A stretch of DNA of 40,885 nt from contig CAUYTY010000182.1 in NCBI GenBank assembly GCA_963575655.1, positions 1 to 40,885 on the forward strand. The letters are read 5' to 3'. This document shows positions 24,676 through 34,293 of this stretch, in pieces. The position numbers were made by a program, and so were the translations under genes. Positions within the stretch are counted from its first letter, which is position 1. The number at the start of each line of letters is the position of its first letter. The stretch comes from Gammaproteobacteria bacterium. GTDB taxonomy: Bacteria; Pseudomonadota; Gammaproteobacteria; CAIRSR01. The notes beneath the pieces are model-generated. The model was not told the DNA's origin, did not search any database, and worked only from the letters and a program-made list of their open reading frames with translations.

Positions 24676-26156
24676 ATGGAATCTCCTACTACTCTCGGAA
24701 TCTCAAAATCGACCAATGGAGTGGAGATGGCGCGGAATGCCCCGCTAAATCTCAGAATCTTAGTCATTGACGATGATGAGGCCATTCTTACCACCTACCG
24801 CAGTATCCTTCAGCCCCGTGCTACTGGGGCGGAGTCGTTGCTGGCCTTACTCGGAGAGAACGCGCCGGGAGCGCGTGAATACTTCGATGTGGTCACTGCG
24901 AGCCAAGGGCAGGTAGGTGTGGAGCGAGTACGTGAGGCACTCGCACAAAATTCCCCCTTCAGCGTAGTTTTTGTGGATATGCGTATGCCTCCGGGTTGGG
25001 ATGGATTGCGCACTGCCCAGGCCCTGCGCGCCCTTGACCCGAATCTCTACATCGTGGTCGCTTCCGCATACGCTGATTACACGGCGGACCAGATCCAGAC
25101 GGCGTTAAGTCGGGATGCAGTGTTGCTACGCAAACCTTTCGGGCGCGATGAGGTCTATCAGCTCGCTCGTACCCTTGCCCAGGGCTGGACCAACCGACGT
25201 GCTTTGCAAGACCTCAACCTTGCCTTGGAGGCGCGGGTGGCCGAACGTGCGGCGGCGCTCCGTCATCGTTTAGCGTTGGGACAGGTGTTGGCGGAGATCT
25301 CCACGCGCTTTGCCACCGTGCGCGAAGAACGTCTGGCGCACGACCTACCTTGGGCGTTGGAACAACTTGCGCAGATCGTTGAGGTAGACCGTTGTTATCT
25401 GGCGTTGTGGGAGGCGAACGGAGAGGGCGTCGAGGTCTACGAACACGCTTCCCCCACAGCAGTACAAAATGCCCCTATTGGCCTGGAGGACCTGGTCGGC
25501 TCGTTTCGTACCCTGCTGGAAACGGGGGAGATGAATACGGAAGCTCCACTCGTTTCGCAGGTAACCGTGGTCGTACCATTGATTTGGGGAGGGCAGCCGC
25601 GCGGCGTGGTGGGTTGCGAAATCGTGGGGCGGGAGCGTCATTGGCCAGCAGAAGACGTAGACCTACTGACGACGTCTAGCCGCATCATCGGTCGTGCCCT
25701 GGAAAATCTGGAAGTGGCCCGCGCCCTGTACGAGAGTGAGGCACTGTTCCGCTCACTGGCGGTTTCCTCACCACTCGGTATCATGCGCGCTGCGCCGCCG
25801 GACACTGTACCTACGTCAATGACCGAGCCGCGACCCTCTGTGGTCTGTCCGTCGGTGACTGTCTGGGCACGGGTTGGGTGCTTCATCTCCACCCCGAGGA
25901 TCGGGAGCGGGTATGGCAAGGGTGGGAGTCCATTCGGATTGCGCGGGTTCCGTTCCGAGACGAATATCGTTTCCTCCACAGTGATGGTGGCGAACGATGG
26001 GTCATCGGTACGGTTATCCCCCAGTGCAATGACGCAGGCGAAGTGATTGGCTTGGTCGGGACACTTACGGATGTCACCGAATTGAAGACCACCCAGGCGG
26101 CCTTGCAGCGTGCTAATGACGCGCTACGTGCAATAGGGCACTCCGCTGGCTTGTGA
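24676..26156 (+). pseudogene. REC-GAF-PAS response regulator with a frameshift
   Basis: The first frame (24676 to 26046) gives a receiver (LRILVIDDDEAIL; Asp101 in VFVDMRMPPGWDG; Lys153 in LRKPFG; an insert of about 25 residues after the first helix), a GAF domain at about 200-345, and the start of a PAS domain (ESEALFRSLAVSSPLGIMRA). Near 25790-25800 the PAS continues in the -1 frame: GHCTYVNDRAATLCGLSVGD, then LHLHPEDRERVWQGWESI and GLVGTLTDVTELKTTQAAL, ending at 26156. Reading on needs one extra base near that point, so a base has been lost or misread. No slippery heptamer is visible. An alternative start is ATG 24727. The 24402-24675 spacer shows only small hairpins. Confidence 0.8.
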
Positions 26157-26184
26157 CCGATGAGAAAACAAAAGTCTAAAGTTC

Positions 26185-26234
26185 GAATAATTAAAAATTG
26201 TTTCTCTTTCACCGCAAGAAAGTTTTAATTATTC
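26185..26234. terminator. 12-bp perfect inverted repeat before mlaC
   Basis: GAATAATTAAAA (26185-26196) and TTTTAATTATTC (26223-26234) match exactly, with TTTCT/AGAAA pairing inside. A T-rich run (CTTTACTTCTGATTCTGTTTCTTTT) follows. It may terminate the preceding REC-GAF-PAS transcript. Confidence 0.45.
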
Positions 26235-26285
26235 TGGCTTTACTTCTGATTCTGTTTCTTTTGCGACTTTATGAGGAATAATTCT

Positions 26286-26924
26286 ATGACACCACGTTCG
26301 TTTGTTTTATATTGTTTGCTTGGATTTTCTGTCGTTACCACCCTCGTTGCCGAGGAGGTGAAGCCGACGCCCCAGCCGTCACCCTCTCCCGAAGAGATTG
26401 CCGCCCTTCAGGAGAAGATTGCCTCCTCTCCCGAGGCTATTCTTCAGGGCGGTATTGCTGCGCTGACCGAACAACTTAAGCGGGGAGGCAGCCAAGAGGA
26501 AACGCTGGCTTTTCTGGGGCAGAAGATTGCGCGTTACTTTGATTTCGGTTATATGGCGCGCTTGTCCGCTGGTCCTCATTGGAACAGCCTAAATGATCAG
26601 CAGCGGCATGTTTTTGAAGAACGCTTCCGGGTGATGTTCTTCCAATCATTAGCCAGTCAGGTCTCCAATCTAGGCAATCCGCAGATCCAATTCTATCCCG
26701 CCCGACCAGGGAGTTCTGAGAATGAGATAACGGTAAGCGCTCGCGTTACTCAACCGCAGGGTATTCCGATCCTTATGGATTTCCGCTTCTATCGTAACGA
26801 TCAAGAAGGCTGGAAAGTTTTCGACGTAGTGGCTGACGGTAGTAGTGCGGTACTTTACTATCGTCGTTTCTACGCCGAACTTGTGGGTCGTTACGGTATC
26901 AATGCCCTACTGGGCGCTAATTGA
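26286..26924 (+). CDS. MlaC/Ttg2D-family periplasmic phospholipid-binding protein
   Basis: The precursor of 212 residues has a signal peptide (TPRSFVLYCLLGFSVVTTLVA, cleaved before EEVKP), a proline-rich spacer, and a MlaC-type domain: TLAFLGQKIARYFDFGYMARL, WNSLNDQQRHVFEERFRVMF, and GWKVFDVVADGSSAVLYYR near the end. MlaC carries phospholipids between the outer-membrane MlaA complex and the inner-membrane MlaFEDB transporter. None of those genes lies here, so this is a solitary copy, as also seen with hopanoid-linked relatives. ATG 26286 is preferred to ATG 26271 because GAGGA lies eight bases upstream of it. Confidence 0.82.
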   Translation: MTPRSFVLYCLLGFSVVTTLVAEEVKPTPQPSPSPEEIAALQEKIASSPEAILQGGIAALTEQLKRGGSQEETLAFLGQKIARYFDFGYMARLSAGPHWNSLNDQQRHVFEERFRVMFFQSLASQVSNLGNPQIQFYPARPGSSENEITVSARVTQPQGIPILMDFRFYRNDQEGWKVFDVVADGSSAVLYYRRFYAELVGRYGINALLGAN

Positions 26925-27052
26925 AAAGCAATCACCTCCCCCTGTAAAGAGAGTCCATCTTGGCTGCGCTTCCGGGGGCGATCGAAACGATTGTAATTGC
27001 AATACTTGTCCCGCTTGGTGCGGGTTAGTGAGTTCACTTTTTGGAGTACACG

Positions 27053-27484
27053 ATGGCTATTGAACGTACCCTTTCCATTATCAAACCCGATGCTGTGGCC
27101 AAAAACGCCATTGGAGCCATCATTGCACGTCTGGAGCAGGGCGGATTGCGCGTAGTGGCCGCGCGGATGGAGCACCTTACTCAGGAAAAGGCCGAGGGTT
27201 TCTACGCCGTCCATCGGGAGCGGCCCTTCTACCGAGATTTGGTCCGGTTCATGACCTCCGGCCCAGTTTTGGTTCAAGTATTGGAGGGAGAAAACGCCAT
27301 CGCGCGCAATCGAGAGCTAATGGGGGCTACTAATCCGAAAAATGCGGCGCCAGGGACCATTCGCGCTGACTTTGCCGCCAATGTCGAGGAAAATGCGGTT
27401 CATGGTTCGGATGCCCCCGAAACTGCCGCAGTTGAGATTGCCTACTTCTTCGACTCGCAAGGACTTTGCCCACGTACTCGGTAG
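27053..27484 (+). CDS. ndk: Nucleoside diphosphate kinase
   Basis: This enzyme transfers the gamma-phosphate of ATP to nucleoside diphosphates through phospho-His117 ([10 protein letters not shown]). The 143-residue protein begins [18 protein letters not shown] and has [14 protein letters not shown] and FFDSQGL at the expected places. ATG 27053 follows GGAG by six bases; TTG 27041 is not needed. The gene starts the conserved gammaproteobacterial order ndk-rlmN-pilW. A CCCGC-TTGGT-GCGGG hairpin lies in its leader (27010-27024) and might affect translation or initiation. Confidence 0.97.
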   Translation: MAIERTLSIIKPDAVAKNAIGAIIARLEQGGLRVVAARMEHLTQEKAEGFYAVHRERPFYRDLVRFMTSGPVLVQVLEGENAIARNRELMGATNPKNAAPGTIRADFAANVEENAVHGSDAPETAAVEIAYFFDSQGLCPRTR

Positions 27485-27656
27485 TCTGCCGTTATTAATT
27501 TGATCGTAGCCGTTCACTCTATCTTCTCAGCGGGAGGGGGTGGACGGTTATCTTCATAAAGAAATAATGGAATTATACCAAAACGACGACCAATATCATG
27601 CCGGAATGGCGTGGGGGCCGACCACATACTAATCACCTGAATATCGACCATCGCTG

Positions 27657-29081
27657 TTGATAAGACGGCCTAACCTTGATGACATTAACCCGGTGAGCTC
27701 GCTAGCCCCATCTACAGTAATCACCGCCCGCGTTTCCTTGGAAACGGCGAAGGCCTGCGCCATCACACCGAATGCATCATCGAGCCTTTCCATCGACCTT
27801 TGCGAATCTCCCTCACCCCCAACAATAAGTGCGGATGCAGTTAATCTATTGGATCTAGACCGGCGTGCCATGGAGGCATTTTTCGTCGGATTGGGTGAGA
27901 AACCGTTTCGGGCAGTTCAGGTTCTCCCCTGGATCCACCGTTTCGGTGTCGTTGATTTCAACGCGATGACCAATTTGAGCAAGTCGCTACGGGCACGTCT
28001 CCAGGAAATTGCCCACATTACGCCCCCTGAGGTCCTGCTCCACCAAGAGGCCGCAGACGGAACTCACAAATGGTTGATGAAACTTCGCGATGGTCAGGCC
28101 ATCGAGACGGTGTATATCCCTGATGGTGAACGCAATACCCTGTGCGTTTCCTCGCAAGTGGGGTGTCCTCTGAAGTGCGCCTTTTGTTCCACCGGACACC
28201 AGGGTTTCAATCGCAATCTGACCGTGGCCGAGATCATTGGTCAGGTGTGGATCGCCCACCGCTGGCTTGGTCACGACCTGCGTAGCGGCGTCCGGGCGGT
28301 GAGCAACGTGGTGGTGATGGGTATGGGGGAACCGCTGCTCAACTTTGACAACGTGGTCGCCGCAATGGATCTGATGCTCGATGACCTGGCCTATGGGCTG
28401 TCGTGGCGTCATGTAACCCTAAGTACCGCAGGGGTGGTTCCCGCCCTGGATCGGTTGCGCGAGGTTTCGCCGGTCAATCTCGCCCTTTCTCTGCATGCCA
28501 CCGATGATGCCTTGCGTGACCAATTGGTTCCCATTAATCGTAAATATCCCCTCGATGAATTGTTTGCCGCCTGTCGACGTTACCTAGCGGTCGATGGCGA
28601 ACATCATCTAACAGGGGGATCGCATCGCCATATCACCTTTGAATACGTTATGCTGGAAGGGGTCAACGATTCCCCAGAGCAGGCCCGTGCACTGGTTCGA
28701 CGGCTACGAGGATTACCTAGTAAGGTCAATCTCATCCCCTTTAATCCCTTTCCCGGAACGTCTTACCGACGATCTCCGCAAGAAAATATTGACCGCTTTC
28801 GGGATATCCTACTTGCGGCGGGCCTCATTACTATCACCCGTAAAACTCGTGGCGGGGATATTGACGCTGCTTGTGGTCAACTCGTGGGACGGGTGACCAA
28901 ACGATTAGGATCGACTTCACCTCGGCATTTGCATACCGAGAAAAATATTCCAGGTGCGATTCAGGAAGTAAATGCAACGGTGGTACCCGAGGATGGTGTA
29001 TCCAGCGCATCTCATCGATTTGTAGGTGAAGCCAAATTGCGCCCACGCTTCTTTCAATCCGTTAATGAGAAAATCTCATGA
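27657..29081 (+). CDS. rlmN: 23S rRNA/tRNA adenine-C2 methyltransferase RlmN
   Basis: This radical-SAM enzyme methylates A2503 of 23S rRNA and A37 of certain tRNAs. The iron-sulfur motif CPLKCAFC has Cys170, Cys174 and Cys177; GMGEPLLN follows; the C-terminal catalytic cysteine is Cys406 (DAACGQ). The body starts at [20 protein letters not shown]. About 60 residues precede this, much longer than in most RlmN, and the C-terminus also runs about 60 residues past the usual end. The frame begins with TTG 27657, and GTG 27693 is an alternative; neither has an SD, so the true start is uncertain and the N-terminal extension may be partly untranslated. The stop overlaps pilW by four bases (ATGA). Confidence 0.93.
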   Translation: MIRRPNLDDINPVSSLAPSTVITARVSLETAKACAITPNASSSLSIDLCESPSPPTISADAVNLLDLDRRAMEAFFVGLGEKPFRAVQVLPWIHRFGVVDFNAMTNLSKSLRARLQEIAHITPPEVLLHQEAADGTHKWLMKLRDGQAIETVYIPDGERNTLCVSSQVGCPLKCAFCSTGHQGFNRNLTVAEIIGQVWIAHRWLGHDLRSGVRAVSNVVVMGMGEPLLNFDNVVAAMDLMLDDLAYGLSWRHVTLSTAGVVPALDRLREVSPVNLALSLHATDDALRDQLVPINRKYPLDELFAACRRYLAVDGEHHLTGGSHRHITFEYVMLEGVNDSPEQARALVRRLRGLPSKVNLIPFNPFPGTSYRRSPQENIDRFRDILLAAGLITITRKTRGGDIDAACGQLVGRVTKRLGSTSPRHLHTEKNIPGAIQEVNATVVPEDGVSSASHRFVGEAKLRPRFFQSVNEKIS

Positions 29082-29875
29082 CAGGCACTCACTCTTTATG
29101 CTGGAGCTGGGGGCGCACGCTGGTGGGTGCGGGATTATTGATTTTTGCTACGGGCTGTGCGGGTCCATCTAACTCGGTTGCAGATGCCTATGAATCGAAA
29201 CCTCGTAATCCCGCCGAGGCCTATGCCAATCTGGGGCGGCAATATCTACTTCGAGACAGTCTCGATCTAGCTCTGACCCGCCTACAACGTGCTATTCGCT
29301 TGAATCCCGATCTACCCGCTGCCCACCACGATCTAGCGGTGGTTTACAGTAAGATGGGCAACCTCGATGCTGCTGGTGATGAATATCGTATTGCACTGAA
29401 ACTCATCCCAAGAGATCCGACGACCCTCTACAATTACGCGACCTTGCTCTACAACCAAGGTAATTATTCCGAGGCGGAGACCCAACTCCAGACGCTGATT
29501 AGTAATCCCACAGCGGACAACCGTACTCAAGCTTATGAGGCGCTGGGCTTAATAGCGATCAAACTCGGTGATTCGGCTAAGGCTGAGGGTTATCTCGAAC
29601 AATCTTTACGGACTGACGCAAATCAGCCTCGTGCCCTCTTGGAATTAGCTCAGATCGCCCTAGATGGAGGACGCCTACCCCAAGCAAAAAATTATTTCCG
29701 ACGCTACCAAGAGATTGTCCACGACACCCCCGAAGGATTGTGGTTTGGTGTTCTGCTGGAACGAGCCCAGGGAGATGACAGAATGGTCGCCGACTATAGC
29801 CAGCGGCTGCGGGTGAAATTCCCCGACTCTCCCCAGGCACGTCAACTCTACGCTGAACGAATTAATCGCCAGTAA
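29078..29875 (+). CDS. pilW: Type IV pilus pilotin PilW/PilF (TPR lipoprotein)
   Basis: This outer-membrane lipoprotein assists PilQ secretin assembly. The 265-residue protein has a signal peptide ending in a relaxed lipobox (FATGC, Cys27), then about six tetratricopeptide units ([90 protein letters not shown]). Coupling to rlmN by a four-base overlap is the arrangement known in this class. It supplies a structural partner for the pili controlled by the Pil-Chp system at 9151-20148. Confidence 0.92.
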   Translation: MTGTHSLCWSWGRTLVGAGLLIFATGCAGPSNSVADAYESKPRNPAEAYANLGRQYLLRDSLDLALTRLQRAIRLNPDLPAAHHDLAVVYSKMGNLDAAGDEYRIALKLIPRDPTTLYNYATLLYNQGNYSEAETQLQTLISNPTADNRTQAYEALGLIAIKLGDSAKAEGYLEQSLRTDANQPRALLELAQIALDGGRLPQAKNYFRRYQEIVHDTPEGLWFGVLLERAQGDDRMVADYSQRLRVKFPDSPQARQLYAERINRQ

Positions 29876-29981
29876 TCACTGAGCGTTATCAGAAAACTCT
29901 AGTTGATTATTATTTCGTCATTCTAGCATTCCCTGCCGAAACCACGGCGAGCACTAAAACGGTATAATTGAGACCCGAATC

Positions 29982-31411
29982 ATGCAGGTCACTTCTCGGA
30001 CGCGCCTCCAATTGAGGTTGCAGAATACAGTTTTTGTCGTATTGTTCCTGACGATGATTGGACTGTTCGCCAATTTGTCGACCCGTTATACCTTTCGGGT
30101 AGATTGGACCGCCAACGGACGCCATACACTAAGTCAGGCAAGCGTAACCCTATTGGCACGGTTATCGGGGGTAGTGCAGGTTACGGCCTTTGCTAAAGAC
30201 CTCGACTCCCTACGCCGCCCCATTACAGAATTCGTGGAGCGTTATCGTCGCTATAAATCCGATCTCCGCTTGGAATTCGTTAATCCCGAAACTGCGCCGG
30301 ATCGTGCGCGGACGCTGGGTATTCGAGTGGGGGGGGGAGGTCGTCATTGAGTATCAGGGGCGAACTGAGCGACTGACGACTCTAACCGAACAGGCCATGA
30401 CCAATGCCCTAGAACGACTTGCCCGTGGTGGGGAGCGTTTCGTGGTCTTTCTCCAGGGGCACGGCGAACGCGATGTCCGCGGCAAGGCTAATGCCGATCT
30501 CAGCGCCTTTGGGCGGGCGCTTCAGGGTAAGGGACTACGGGTAACGACGCTAAATTTAGTCACGGCGCACCAAATCCCGGACAACACCGGATTACTCGTG
30601 ATCGCAGGACCACGGGTGGATTTATTGCCGGGGGAGTTTACGGTGGTCCGTGACTATCTAGAACGAGGCGGTAATCTACTATGGCTGGTGGAACCTGGTT
30701 CCCTCCATGGCCTAGAGCCATTAGCGCAGGCCTTGGGGGTGGACCTACCACCGGGGACGGTAGTAGATCCGGCGGCGGTACAACTCTTTGGGGCGGCCTA
30801 TGCCTTGGGTTCCCGGTATTATCCGCACCCGGTGACTCGCGACTTCGATATGGTGACTCTCTTTCCTGAAGCTGTGGCGATTCGGACACACGCCTTTGAA
30901 AATTGGCACGTCGCGCCATTGGTGGAAAGCGGTACGGACAGTTGGTTAGAGAGTGGTCCATTGTCTGGGACGGTGGCCTTCGATTCTGGTATCGATACCC
31001 ATGGCCCCTTACCAATTGCCGTAGCGCTTACTCGTCCAATTCCCAATACGGTAACCTTGCCCAGTATCCGTCCCGAACCTACGAAACCAGACCCGGATAC
31101 TGCATCGGAAGATGCTGCAGAGGAAAAGCCTCCCTCAAGTCCCGAGCAACGGGTAGTAGTCTTTGGCGATGGTGATTTTCTGTCGGATGCCTTCGTGGGT
31201 AACGGAGGCAATCTGGATCTCGGGCTGAATTTGATCAATTGGCTAGTTCACGACGAGAATCTGATCAATATCCCCGCCCGCGCTGCCCCGGATACCTCGT
31301 TGCATTTCTCCTCGATGGCACTGTTGATACTGGCGGGGGGTTCTGATTCTGATGCCGCTGGTTTTGGTGGGTATCGGTGTGACGATATGGTGGCGGCGGC
31401 GCAAGGCGTAA
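29982..31411 (+). pseudogene. GldG-like ABC-transporter auxiliary protein gene with two +1 G frameshifts
   Basis: The first frame gives a transmembrane helix (NTVFVVLFLTMIGLFANL) and the start of the ABC_transp_aux (GldG-like) domain up to a run of nine G (30329-30337). Eight G would continue it as GIRVGGEVVIEYQGR, and this is indeed the next frame. That frame carries FLQGHGERDV and GGNLLWLVEPG, and ends in AAPDTSLHFSSMALLILAG at a run of six G (31335-31340). Five G would give LILMPLVLVGIGVTIWWRRR and a TAA at 31409, the expected C-terminal helix. Two single-G gains in G-runs therefore break an otherwise intact gene of about 475 residues. In other genomes such proteins pair with GldA/GldF-type transporter subunits, which are absent here. 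Sequencing error, decay or switching are all possible. Confidence 0.85.
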
Positions 31412-31475
31412 CGATATCTACGTATCGGAATTCTGTATTCGCGAACATGAACCGTCAGCTAGAGCGTTTTCACGA

Positions 31476-32366
31476 ATGTCACTACGCAATCAATTAAATC
31501 TCGCCTTGCTCGCGATGGTGGTAGGTTTGGCGGGGGTCATGTTGTGGAAACCGGGCATCAAACCGCCCGAATCTCCGCCGTTGTTGGCTGCCTGTGTGCC
31601 GGAAACGGTAACTCGGGTGATCATCGAGCGGGCCGGTCATGCCACGGTGACCCTCACTCGTGTGGATACGACGTGGCGTGTGGAGGCTCCTTTTTCTGCC
31701 CCGGCCAACGCATATCGGATTCGTACACTGCTCGACCTGTGTCAAGCGCCGAGCCACTCCCGTTATCCCATGGCATCGGTGGATCTCGCCCCGTTAGGGT
31801 TGTTGCCGCCGCGTGCGGTGATCCATCTGGGTGGTGTAGAGCTACGCCTAGGTAGTACCGAACCGGTGGAAGGGCAGCGCTACGTTCTATTCAAGGATAC
31901 CGTGCATCTGATCCAGGACAGTCTCTACCCAACCGAGGACGATGCGACCGGTTTTATCGATCCTGCTTTGTTACCCAAGGAGGCACGGATCGTGGCGTTG
32001 TCACTGCCTGCCTTGCCGGGAAGTGCTGCCTTTGGCGTGACGCTTACCGAGGGACGCTGGCGTCTCGACCCGCCGCGCCCGGACTTGTCCGCAGATGTAG
32101 TCTCAACGCTGATGGAGCAGTGGCGTCGGGCGCGTGCGTTGGAGGTGCGCCTCGATGCCCCCGAGGAGGCCCTTGGGACTGTAACTCTTACCCTGGAGGG
32201 TGTAACAACGCCTTTGCTTTTCGATGTGTTGTCCCTGTCTCCCGAGGTAGTACTGCGTCGCACGGACCTCGGGTTACGTTATGTCTTCCCTCGTGATACC
32301 GCCACGGGTTTGTTGTACCTCCCTATCCCTAGTGAAATTGTGCCGGTAATTCCTGCGGTCAATTAG
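31476..32366 (+). CDS. DUF4340-domain membrane-anchored protein
   Basis: The 296-residue protein has an N-terminal helix (LNLALLAMVVGLAGVMLW) and a DUF4340 body: VTRVIIERAGHATVTLTRV, TTWRVEAPFSAPANAYRI, LLDLCQAP, LLPPRAVIHLGGVELRLGS, GQRYVLFKDTVHLIQD. DUF4340 genes commonly follow GldG-like genes and an ABC transporter permease and ATPase; their exact role is unknown, with an envelope or gliding-type transport function inferred. It begins 64 bases after the corrected end of the GldG-like gene. An IS-rich region follows directly after its stop. Confidence 0.82.
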   Translation: MSLRNQLNLALLAMVVGLAGVMLWKPGIKPPESPPLLAACVPETVTRVIIERAGHATVTLTRVDTTWRVEAPFSAPANAYRIRTLLDLCQAPSHSRYPMASVDLAPLGLLPPRAVIHLGGVELRLGSTEPVEGQRYVLFKDTVHLIQDSLYPTEDDATGFIDPALLPKEARIVALSLPALPGSAAFGVTLTEGRWRLDPPRPDLSADVVSTLMEQWRRARALEVRLDAPEEALGTVTLTLEGVTTPLLFDVLSLSPEVVLRRTDLGLRYVFPRDTATGLLYLPIPSEIVPVIPAVN

Positions 32367-32398
32367 TGTCTGGCGGCGGATTCAACTTTGAAGTGTAA

Positions 32399-32644
32399 CG
32401 GGGTATCGTCAAACGTTGTCTCAAAGCGTGGCTGTCGCAGCTATGTTCCTGGCTATGCCCTCATCGGGGTATTTCCCAAGAGAAGTTTCCGATTTACCTG
32501 GGACTTTTTGAATTCGTACATAACGCCAGGCGGCGTGGTCGGGCTTTGTTGGGATCGCTCCTGTATGTCTTGTTACAACCGGCGGCATGTCCTCAACACT
32601 CAATCAATACCTTCGCCATTAAACTACGGGCTCTGGCAAGTTAA
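32399..32644 (+). pseudogene. C-terminal remnant of a transposase
   Basis: The frame reads VKRCLKAWLSQLCSWLCPHR and continues GISQEKFPIYLGLFEFVHN then ARRRGRALLGSLLYVLL. It has no start, and a stop codon comes immediately before it. The style is that of the C-terminal end of a DDE transposase; I cannot name the family with certainty. Its last 14 codons overlap the left end of the IS4-type element, so the two insertions are nested or abutting. Confidence 0.45.
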
Positions 32645-34011
32645 CGCGGCCAAGAGAGGCCACCTGCCTGACGATGGCGTCAATGGAAATTGGCTCAGGG
32701 ATTTGCGGAAGCCATTTTAAAGTTTCGCGGACATACTTTCCCGCGCGGAACCAAGCCTTGAGGTCAATGATGCTCATGCCGACGAACTTGGTTTGTCGCC
32801 TCAAGAGATGCGAAACATTGACCATGAAGAAGGCAAGGTTGGCAGCATTGATGGCAGGGCGTTCGTTGACGGACATGAAGTCGTCGAGCCCCCAGAACTG
32901 CTTGGCGTCACGAAAGTTGAACTCGATTTGGAAGCGAAGCGAGTAATAGTCCATCAGCTCATTCCAGGCGAGGGCGAGATCGGAACTGAAGAGTAGAACA
33001 TGGGCAGACTTGAGGGTTTTTAGGTTCGTTTTGATGATGATGACGACGTTGAGCAGTTCCGTGAATTTCTTGTGGCGCAAGCTCATCTGGTAGATGTCGG
33101 TACGGAGGTTGTCTTCGACCACGGAGAATTTACGGAAATGCTCGGGAAGCTGGCCGTAGTCGAGGCGAGCGCCATACTTTTTGCGTGGTCCCCGGCCGGA
33201 TTGAAGACCCTCGTAGGGGAAATAAAGCGCGGAATCGTGGCGTAGCTTGGAAATGAGATGGAGACCACAGTGTCGGACCAATTGGACCCCGGCGTTGTGG
33301 CCGAGAGCCCCGTCATAGACGAAGTAGAGCAGCGGGAGGTCGGCGCCGACCAAAACCTGCAGGGCTTGGATCGCGTCCCGTAAGAATCGCTGGAATGCCG
33401 TCAGTTCTACTTCAGTGCGGACTTGGTTGCGGCTCCCCTTGGGGCGGCCGCGTCCCCGTTTGACGGTTGGCCGGGATGGAGCCGTCGGAGGTTTTTCCGG
33501 AGGGATTACCGGTAGCGTCATCACGGGATAGGACACACGGTCGTTGACCGAGGTCAGCGAGAGGCACAAATGGCATAGGCTGGGAAGCGGCTTACCGTAA
33601 ATGGAGGAGAAGAACCGGCCTATCCCATGGGTATGGCGGCCCGCCTTGGGTGTCACCACTTCGTCTGCGGTGAGCAATATCACGCAGGGAACTCGCATCA
33701 GGTGGCGACGGATGAGGTGCCACTGTACTTTTTCCCACGGTATCAGGGTGTTGAAGAAACGCTGGACCGTGCGATAACTGCCGCCGGCTTCCGTCCAGCG
33801 TGAAATACCCAGCATGGTGACCCGCCCCGTCATGGTCAGAAGCGCGGCCACTACACGGGCTAGACGGCGCAAAGTGGTAGCGTTGAGGCAAGGAGCCAAA
33901 CACGCCAGAAAAAATAAAAGGTCCATCGGCTCCCCTGCGAGCAGCTGGATTAGTGGCCGCTAAGTATACCCTCTAACTTCCTGTGGTCATCAAATTTGGC
34001 GAACGTATTGA
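32604..34011. mobile_element. IS4-superfamily insertion sequence
   Basis: A single transposase ORF is flanked by imperfect inverted ends: TCAATACCTTCGCCA (32604-32618) and TGGCGAACGTATTGA (33997-34011), matching at 14 of 15 positions. The transposase stop abuts the left end. Outer bases (CTCAACA and, inverted, CTGCTGAG near 34013-34020) might extend the ends. No target duplication is evident. The next 280 bases to rhlB show only degenerate, stop-broken frames (for example ERLAQLIEKVKVWLPRLLQR near 34031) and a CTCCCCCC/GGGGGGAG hairpin near 34269-34292. Confidence 0.6.
32619..33926 (-). CDS. IS4-type DDE transposase
   Basis: The 435-residue protein has DDE residues Asp88 (LLTADEVVTPKAG), Asp205 (YFVYDGALGHN) and Glu335 within the IS4 signature Y-2-R-3-E-6-K (Tyr328, Arg331, Glu335, Lys342 in YSLRFQIEFNFRDAKQFWG). 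This places it in the IS4 superfamily. Residues about 157-165 (RGRGRPKGS) form an AT-hook-like patch inserted between the first two aspartates. The frame is intact and preceded by AGGGGAG, so the element may be active. Confidence 0.88.
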   Translation of the reverse strand: MDLLFFLACLAPCLNATTLRRLARVVAALLTMTGRVTMLGISRWTEAGGSYRTVQRFFNTLIPWEKVQWHLIRRHLMRVPCVILLTADEVVTPKAGRHTHGIGRFFSSIYGKPLPSLCHLCLSLTSVNDRVSYPVMTLPVIPPEKPPTAPSRPTVKRGRGRPKGSRNQVRTEVELTAFQRFLRDAIQALQVLVGADLPLLYFVYDGALGHNAGVQLVRHCGLHLISKLRHDSALYFPYEGLQSGRGPRKKYGARLDYGQLPEHFRKFSVVEDNLRTDIYQMSLRHKKFTELLNVVIIIKTNLKTLKSAHVLLFSSDLALAWNELMDYYSLRFQIEFNFRDAKQFWGLDDFMSVNERPAINAANLAFFMVNVSHLLRRQTKFVGMSIIDLKAWFRAGKYVRETLKWLPQIPEPISIDAIVRQVASLGRVNLPEPVV

Positions 34012-34293
34012 ACTGCTGAGAATATTTCTGAGCGTTTGGCACAACTGATAGAAAAAGTAAAAGTGTGGCTTCCCCGGCTCCTTCAGAGAAACACATGAGT
34101 GGCAGGGATTTGAGCCGACAGATGCCCACACCCTCGCTACAGTATCGAGCGCAAGCTGCAGCCATCTGTTAGATCTGGCTACGTCAATGCGCTAAAAAAT
34201 TAAACATCGAGTGTAAGGTATTTCGCAATTTGCTCCTGACTTCGTGTTTTGATCCACCGTGTTTTTCTCCCCCCTCTCAACAGGGGGGAGTGG

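Noticed and set aside
29963-29968. TATAAT before the GldG-like gene considered as a promoter
   Set aside because: No -35 match at 15-18 bases, and the start codon would be only about 13 bases after the -10.
34268-34293. C-run/G-run hairpin considered as the rhlB terminator
   Set aside because: On the rhlB strand the hairpin is followed by A, not T; it resembles the intergenic G/C hairpins instead.
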